DNA of 26,128 nt from Syntrophomonas sp. UBA5314 (lineage in GTDB: Bacteria > Bacillota > Syntrophomonadia > Syntrophomonadales > Syntrophomonadaceae). This document shows, piece by piece, positions 21,219 to 26,128 of the stretch. The notes below the pieces were generated by a model. The model did no database searches. It was not told where the DNA came from and worked only from the letters and a program-made list of their open reading frames with translations. The stretch covers positions 30,239 to 56,366 of the forward strand of contig DHRK01000066.1 of the NCBI GenBank assembly GCA_002410325.1. Direction: 5' to 3'. The position numbers were made by a program, and so were the translations under genes. Every line of letters starts with the position of its first letter. Position 1 is the stretch's first letter.

Positions 21219-22091
21219 TTATGGTTTATTGGCAGCCGCCGTTCCACTGGCAGCGGATTCGGTTTCGCTGATTTTGGGCGGCTCAAAATAATCGTATTTC
21301 TGTTTGAGAATCACGATATCCACCCTCCGGTTTATGGCCCGCGACAGGGTGTCTTCGTTGGGAACCAGGGGACGGTACTGGCCGTAGCCGACTATGCTGA
21401 GGCGGTTGGAGGGGATGCCGGCCGATTCGTTTAAAACGTGGACCACATTGGCCGCCCGCAGAGCTGAAAGCTCCCAGTTGGAGGCAAAGCGACCGTTGCT
21501 GATGGGCAGATCATCGGTGTGTCCTTCCACCCGGATGTAGTTGCTGAGTTTGACCAGGGCGTTGCCCAAGCCGGCTATTATGGTCCTGGCCCGGGGGGTC
21601 AACTCGTCAGAACCGCTGGCAAAGAGCAGGGTGTCTTTCAAGCTGATGACCAGCCCCCGTTCCTGTTCATAGATGATAATATTGTCACTCAGCTTTATTA
21701 CATCGGTATTTCCAGTATTTTGGGCTTTGGCGGCTTCCTGATCCTGGTTTTTAATGAAATCGCTGATTACTTGCTTAACTTCCTCCAGTTGGGCCTGATT
21801 GGCAGCCATCTCCGCCGTTCCCTGTTTGAGCTGCACTCCGGACACCCCGGGCACCACGGAAGGACCGGCGCTCTCTAAAACCGAGGCCGATTTGCCGGTC
21901 AAAACCACGGAAAGCGAATTGGCCATGGCCGAATACTTCTCTACATCCACCTTGCTCATGGCATACATGATAACAAAAAAGACCATCAGCAGGGTAATAA
22001 AATCGGCGTAACTGAGTAGCCAGCGCTCCATACCGCCGCCGCCTTCGCCCTCGCCTTCGCCGCCTTTTTTCTTTTTTTTGGAGCTGGCCAT
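21219..22091 (-). CDS. motB: Flagellar motor stator protein MotB
   Basis: The stator subunit that anchors the flagellar motor to peptidoglycan, 290 residues. The single membrane segment (about 24-45) carries Asp30 in SYADFITLLMVFF, the ion-binding residue needed for torque. Residues about 55-150 form the plug and linker. The OmpA-like peptidoglycan-binding domain is near 160-265, with VEGHTDDLPIS and RFASNWELSALRA. The N-terminal tail is a striking low-complexity run of Lys then Gly/Glu (residues 4-20). The ATG at 22091 is 3 bases beyond the motA stop with AGGGAG upstream. MotB needs MotA for function, and that gene is directly upstream. Ion type (proton or sodium) cannot be decided. Confidence 0.95.
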   Translation of the reverse strand: MASSKKKKKGGEGEGEGGGGMERWLLSYADFITLLMVFFVIMYAMSKVDVEKYSAMANSLSVVLTGKSASVLESAGPSVVPGVSGVQLKQGTAEMAANQAQLEEVKQVISDFIKNQDQEAAKAQNTGNTDVIKLSDNIIIYEQERGLVISLKDTLLFASGSDELTPRARTIIAGLGNALVKLSNYIRVEGHTDDLPISNGRFASNWELSALRAANVVHVLNESAGIPSNRLSIVGYGQYRPLVPNEDTLSRAINRRVDIVILKQKYDYFEPPKISETESAASGTAAANKP

Positions 22092-22094
22092 GGT

Positions 22095-22886
22095 CTAGGC
22101 TCCCTTCTGCAGCGCTTCCTGTTCCACAATAATGCTCTTGATCTCAGGAGGCAGGAAGGTCATGAGCTTTTCCCTTATTACTCTGGGATTCTCCCCGGCT
22201 TGAATGGATAGTATTCCTTCCAGGACCATCTCCATGAGCAGGGCGTCCCGGGCAGTTTTCACTTTAATTTTAGTTGCAAAGGGTATCCAAAACAGGTTGG
22301 CTGAAGCAATACCGTAAAGAGTGGCCAGGAAGGCCACCGCGATCATCGGCCCCAGTTCATCGGGACTTGAAAGGTGGGACAGGAGGGTAACCATGCCCAT
22401 AACCGTACCTACTATACCGAAGGTGGGTCCAAACCCGCCCATGGTCATAAAGACTTCAACTCCTACCTTTTCACCATTTTCATAGGCTTCTATTTCCATC
22501 TCCAGCATATTTCTGGTCAGGTCGGGATCGGTTCCGTCTATAACCAGCTGCAGGCCGCGGGCAAAGAACTTGTTGTCAATATCGCCCAGCTTGCTTTCCA
22601 GGCTGAGCAGCCCTTCGCGCCGGGCCATATCCGCGGTGTCCACCAGGGAGTCAAGTATGCTGACATAATCGACCTTGCTTTCCGTAAATATTCGTTTGAA
22701 AAAGTAAGGCATTTTCTTTAATTCCTCAGGCGTAAAACTGATGGCAGTGGCTCCGAAAGTACCCCCGAATACTATCATAGCGGCCGTCGGAACCACCAGT
22801 GCTCCCAGTCCTCCGCCTTCGAGCATAAATGCCACCAGCAGCGATGCCAGCCCTAAAACCAGCCCTATTAGTGTTGTAAGGTCCAT
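22095..22886 (-). CDS. motA: Flagellar motor stator protein MotA
   Basis: The membrane part of the stator that forms the ion channel with MotB and pushes the rotor, 263 residues. Four membrane segments are seen near 5-20, 30-50, 146-170 and 178-200, with a cytoplasmic loop at about 55-140 that touches FliG. The conserved Pro lies in GGFGPTFGIVGT (about 151-162), and the motif MEIEAYENGEKVG is typical of the loop end. The ATG shares its A with the last base of the secA stop (TAATG), and GGAGAGGGG inside secA is its ribosome binding site, so translation is coupled to secA. Confidence 0.95.
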   Translation of the reverse strand: MDLTTLIGLVLGLASLLVAFMLEGGGLGALVVPTAAMIVFGGTFGATAISFTPEELKKMPYFFKRIFTESKVDYVSILDSLVDTADMARREGLLSLESKLGDIDNKFFARGLQLVIDGTDPDLTRNMLEMEIEAYENGEKVGVEVFMTMGGFGPTFGIVGTVMGMVTLLSHLSSPDELGPMIAVAFLATLYGIASANLFWIPFATKIKVKTARDALLMEMVLEGILSIQAGENPRVIREKLMTFLPPEIKSIIVEQEALQKGA

Positions 22887-25378
22887 TAATTAGCCCCTCT
22901 CCCGCAGCACTTCTTGTATTTTTTCCCGCTTCCGCAGGGACACAATTCGTTGCGGCCTATCTTGGCACCCGCCTTCACCGGCTTTTTCACCGCGTCCTCA
23001 CCCTGGTTTTCCACCATGGCCTTTTCCTCCAGTTTCTGCACTACCCGCACCCGGAGGATAAAGCGCACCACGTCTTCCTTGATGCTGTAAACCATGTTTT
23101 GAAAAGCCTCGTAGGCTTCAAAACGGTATTCCACCAGGGGATCCTTTTGCGCGTAGGCACGCAGACCGATGCCGTTGCGCAGTTGGTCCATGGCGTCTAT
23201 GTGATCCATCCATTTTTCATCGATAATCCGGAGCAAAACCATTCTTTCCAGTTCCCGCATGGTCTCTGAGCCCAGTTCGGCTTCACGCTCTTCGTACAGA
23301 TCGTGGGTTTCATCCTGCAGGAAAACCTTCATGTCATGGGCGGTCATCCCTTTAAGGTCTTCCAGACTGAAGTCGGGTTGGGGAAGAACATTCTGCTCAA
23401 CATAGGTATAAAGACCGGGTAGATCCCAGTTGTCGGAAAACTTCTGCTCCCCGGAAAAATTGTCCACCACCTGATCGATGACATCGTCGATCATGGTGGC
23501 GACGGTTTCTTTCAGGTCTTCACCGTAGAGCACCTTGCGGCGCTCACCGTACATGACTTCTCTTTGCTGGTTAATAACATCATCGTATTCCAGGACGTGT
23601 TTCCTGATATCAAAATTGTGGTTTTCCACTTTTTTCTGGGCGTTTTCCAGCGCCCGGCTGACCATGCTGTTCTCAATCGGCATGCTGTCATCCATACCGA
23701 ACCGGTCCATCAAGCCCTCGATATTGGCCGAACCGAAAAGCCGCATCAGGTCGTCCTCCATGGAGACGTAAAAGCGTGATTCCCCGGGATCGCCCTGGCG
23801 TCCGGAGCGGCCGCGCAGCTGGTTGTCTATGCGGCGGGCTTCATGCCGCTCGGTTCCCAGGACATAGAGTCCTCCCAATTCGGTAACCCCTTCACCCAAA
23901 ACGATATCGGTTCCGCGCCCGGCCATATTGGTGGCAATGGTCACGGTGCCCGGCTGACCGGCCTGGGCGATAATCTGGGCCTCTTTCTCGTGATGCTTGG
24001 CATTTAAAACCTGGTGTTTAACGCCCCTTTTAGCCAGCATGTTGCTGAGCAGTTCCGATTTTTCTATGGATATAGTTCCCACCAGAACCGGCTGCCCGGT
24101 TCGGTGCCGCTCGACAATGTCTTCCACTACCGCCTGAAACTTGCCCGGCTCGGTGCGGTATACGAAATCGGGACGGTCGCCGCGGACCATTTCCATGTTG
24201 GTGGGAATAGCCACCACGTCCATGCCGTAGATTTTTCTGAATTCCTGTTCCTCGGTTTTGGCCGTACCGGTCATGCCGGCCAGCTTTTTATACATGCGAA
24301 AATAATTCTGAAAGGTAATGGTAGCCAGAGTCTGAGACTCTTTTTCGATCTTTACCCCTTCCTTGGCCTCAATGGCCTGGTGCAGTCCGTCGCTGTAGCG
24401 CCGCCCAAACATCAAACGCCCGGTGAATTCGTCGACAATAATGACCTCACCGTCCTTGACCACATAGTCGCGGTCGCGGCGCATCAGGTTGTTGGCCTTC
24501 AGTCCCTGGTTCATATGGTGGGCCAGTTCCATATTGTCGGCCAGGTTTTCAATGCCGAAATATTTCTCCACCTTCCTGACCCCGTCTTCCGAGAGGGTCA
24601 CCAGATGGGCCTTTTCATCAACGATAAAGTCTTCTTCTTTGACCAGGCGGGGAACGAATTTAGCGATACGATAGTACAGATCGGTCGGCTTGTCGCCTTC
24701 CCCGGAGATGATCAAAGGAGTTCGGGCCTCGTCCACCAGGATCGAGTCAACTTCGTCGACAATGGCATAATTCAGAGGCCTTTGCACCATGTTTTCATAG
24801 CTGACCACCATGTTGTCGCGCAGGTAGTCAAAACCCAGTTCATTATTGGTGCCATAGGTAATGTCGCAGGCATAAGCCGCTTTTCTCGCTTCGTAAGTCA
24901 GCCCGTGAACGATCAGGCCCACGGTCAGCCCGCACATTTCAAAAACCGGGCGCATCCATTCCGAGTCGCGGGTGGCCAGGTAGTCGTTGACGGTGACAAT
25001 GTGCACCCCTTTGCCTTCCAGGGCATTGAGGTAGGCCGGCAGAGTGGCCACCAGGGTTTTACCTTCACCGGTCTTCATTTCAGCGATGCGCCCTTGGTGC
25101 AGAACCATGCCGCCAATCAGCTGAACATCAAAGTGGCGCATTCCCAGCCTGCGGCGAGCCGCCTCCCGGACCAGAGCAAAACTTTCAGGTAATATATCGT
25201 CAAGTCCCTGACCTTGCTTTAATCGCTCCTTCAATTCAACCGTCACCAGGGGGAATTGCTCGTCCGGCATTGATGCAAAACGGCTTTCCCATTCATTGAT
25301 TTTAACAACCGTTTTCCTCAGTTTGCGAACCTCTTTTTCATCGTCATCCAGTATACTTTTGAGCAGTTTTTTGATCAC
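22886..25378 (-). CDS. secA: Protein translocase ATPase SecA
   Basis: SecA pushes preproteins through SecYEG using ATP. The 830-residue protein has Walker A MKTGEGKT (101-108), the DEAD-like VDEVDSILVDEARTPLIISG (as VDEVDSILVDEA), NMAGRGTDIVLGEGV, and the C-terminal zinc motif CPCGSGKKYKKCC that binds SecB-like partners or ribosomes. The start is GTG (25376-25378), with AAGAGG about 9-10 bases upstream; no ATG fits better. The frame is complete and no accessory-type (SecA2) shortening is seen. It stands between hpf and motA; hpf-secA order is widespread in Firmicutes. A hairpin with a T-run lies 19 bases before the start. Confidence 0.98.
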   Translation of the reverse strand: MIKKLLKSILDDDEKEVRKLRKTVVKINEWESRFASMPDEQFPLVTVELKERLKQGQGLDDILPESFALVREAARRRLGMRHFDVQLIGGMVLHQGRIAEMKTGEGKTLVATLPAYLNALEGKGVHIVTVNDYLATRDSEWMRPVFEMCGLTVGLIVHGLTYEARKAAYACDITYGTNNELGFDYLRDNMVVSYENMVQRPLNYAIVDEVDSILVDEARTPLIISGEGDKPTDLYYRIAKFVPRLVKEEDFIVDEKAHLVTLSEDGVRKVEKYFGIENLADNMELAHHMNQGLKANNLMRRDRDYVVKDGEVIIVDEFTGRLMFGRRYSDGLHQAIEAKEGVKIEKESQTLATITFQNYFRMYKKLAGMTGTAKTEEQEFRKIYGMDVVAIPTNMEMVRGDRPDFVYRTEPGKFQAVVEDIVERHRTGQPVLVGTISIEKSELLSNMLAKRGVKHQVLNAKHHEKEAQIIAQAGQPGTVTIATNMAGRGTDIVLGEGVTELGGLYVLGTERHEARRIDNQLRGRSGRQGDPGESRFYVSMEDDLMRLFGSANIEGLMDRFGMDDSMPIENSMVSRALENAQKKVENHNFDIRKHVLEYDDVINQQREVMYGERRKVLYGEDLKETVATMIDDVIDQVVDNFSGEQKFSDNWDLPGLYTYVEQNVLPQPDFSLEDLKGMTAHDMKVFLQDETHDLYEEREAELGSETMRELERMVLLRIIDEKWMDHIDAMDQLRNGIGLRAYAQKDPLVEYRFEAYEAFQNMVYSIKEDVVRFILRVRVVQKLEEKAMVENQGEDAVKKPVKAGAKIGRNELCPCGSGKKYKKCCGRGAN

Positions 25379-25396
25379 CAGTACTAACCTCTTTTC

Positions 25397-25423
25397 AAAA
25401 AAAGAGGAACCTTACGGTTCCTT
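25397..25423 (-). terminator. Rho-independent terminator between hpf and secA
   Basis: On the minus strand AGGAACC GTAA GGTTCCT (25405-25422) forms a 7-pair hairpin with a 4-base loop, followed by CTTTTTTT (25397-25404). This is a standard intrinsic terminator 48 bases beyond the hpf stop. It may instead or also lie in the secA leader, because a promoter-like pair stands just upstream. Confidence 0.75.
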
Positions 25424-25436
25424 AATTACTATCGTA

Positions 25437-25466
25437 ATATTATCATTTACCGGGCCCAAGCTTCAA
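25437..25466 (-). promoter_or_regulatory. Possible promoter for secA between hpf stop and terminator
   Basis: On the minus strand TTGAAG (25461-25466) and TAATAT (25437-25442) are 18 bases apart. Transcription would start near 25430, a few bases before the terminator-like hairpin, so the secA transcript would have to pass it. No other promoter-like sequence lies closer to secA. Confidence 0.4.
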
Positions 25467-25470
25467 CTAA

Positions 25471-26013
25471 TCAAAAATCCGGCTCGATCAGACCGAAGTT
25501 TCCATCCTTTCTTCGATACACTACGTTGACCTCTTCGCTCTCGGCATTGAAGAATACGAAAAAGCTGTGCCCCAGCAGGTTCATCTGCATAATCGCCTCT
25601 TCCTCGTCCATAGGCTTTAGGGCAAAACGCTTGGTGCGCACTATTGCGAATTTCTCTACCACATCGTTCTTGGCCAGTTCATCCTGGATTTCTTCGGCCA
25701 AGGCCTTTTTTAGCCCTACTCCCCGGTGATGCTTATATAGCTTGGTTTTATATTTTTCGATCTGTTTTTCCAGTTTTTCCTCCACCATGTCTATGGAGCT
25801 GTACATGTCGTCTGTGGCTTCCTCCCCTCGAAGAATCATTCCGTTTAGAGGAATCGTTACCTCAACTTTATGCCGGTCTCCCTCTACCGACAAAGCTACC
25901 TGCGCCCCCTTGGCGCTGTCCAGGTATTTTTCCAACTTGGAAAGTCTTTTGGTGGTGTAGTCTCGTAGCGCATCTGTGACTTCGATGTGTTTACCTCGGA
26001 TGTCAAACTTCAT
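25471..26013 (-). CDS. hpf: Ribosome hibernation promoting factor, long form
   Basis: Long HPF dimerises 70S ribosomes into inactive 100S particles in resting cells. The 180-residue protein has the N-terminal S30AE/YfiA domain (about 1-105; MKFDIRGKHIEVTDALRDY and the basic KHHRGVGLKKA), a short linker, and the C-terminal dimerisation domain (about 120-180; EEEAIMQMNLLGHSFFVFFNAE and GLIEPDF, each conserved in long forms). The ATG at 26013 has AAAGGAGTGG about 4-8 bases upstream. The 115 bases upstream, up to the window edge, are AT-rich near 26055-26085 (TAATATATAGAAT on the minus strand), which may hold the promoter, but no -35 fits well. A terminator follows the gene. Confidence 0.96.
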   Translation of the reverse strand: MKFDIRGKHIEVTDALRDYTTKRLSKLEKYLDSAKGAQVALSVEGDRHKVEVTIPLNGMILRGEEATDDMYSSIDMVEEKLEKQIEKYKTKLYKHHRGVGLKKALAEEIQDELAKNDVVEKFAIVRTKRFALKPMDEEEAIMQMNLLGHSFFVFFNAESEEVNVVYRRKDGNFGLIEPDF

Positions 26014-26128
26014 GGGACCACTCCTTTCCCGGTTGTGTCCTAGTACTCTATTAACCCTAATTCTATATATTATCGTCGGTTAAATTTTCGCATGACTGCG
26101 TTGTCGTCAATCGCAATACGTCCAGTAT

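Noticed and set aside
24014..25192. Plus-strand frame of 392 codons antisense to secA
   Set aside because: Shadow of secA, with no family motifs and an unlikely His/Phe-rich composition.

Overview
The window looks like chromosomal core DNA from a GC-moderate (roughly mid-50s %GC by eye) bacterium of the Firmicutes, most likely a Clostridia-type anaerobe. The evidence is strong AGGAGG-like ribosome binding sites, a long-form HPF, and the order hpf - secA - prfB - ftsE - ftsX - ctp protease - MinJ-like PDZ protein - uvrB - uvrA, which is the order known from Bacillus subtilis with extra genes inserted. Split transketolase, a DUF362 ferredoxin-like protein and a uvrC joined to uvrBA fit a clostridial genome better than a bacillus. 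I do not name a genus. All 20 genes I accept are on the minus strand; the left end cuts the last few codons of the final gene.

In order of transcription (right to left): hpf (ribosome hibernation) and a hairpin/terminator; secA coupled by a 1-base overlap to motA, then motB (flagellar stator), then prfB (RF2), which is read through an in-frame UGA by a +1 programmed frameshift; a two-gene transketolase; a 127-bp cruciform-like element; then a cell-envelope/division block of ftsE, ftsX, a secreted coiled-coil M23 peptidase, a CtpA/B-type S41 protease and a MinJ-like membrane PDZ protein.

Next comes a duplicated P-loop-family protein (PRK06851-like) in which both Walker A loops are degenerate. 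It is followed by the excision-repair operon uvrB-uvrA-uvrC, with a good sigma-A-type promoter and a LexA-type operator that contains the uvrB Shine-Dalgarno sequence. The left part holds a small four-helix membrane protein with its own promoter, a cluster of REP-like inverted repeats, and a row of Cof-type HAD phosphatase, DUF362 iron-sulfur protein, ROK sugar kinase and a bifunctional phosphoglucose/phosphomannose isomerase.

No CRISPR array, prophage, transposase, rRNA or tRNA gene was seen, and no intergenic gap exceeds 300 bases. The most distinctive material is between genes. Two families of imperfect palindromes occupy most of the larger gaps: GGGACGG-core REP-like repeats and GTAC-centred cruciform elements. 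I see no wholly new multi-gene system; the best leads are the degenerate duplicated ATPase, the GTAC-centred elements, the weakened RF2 frameshift stimulator and the LexA/RBS overlap.
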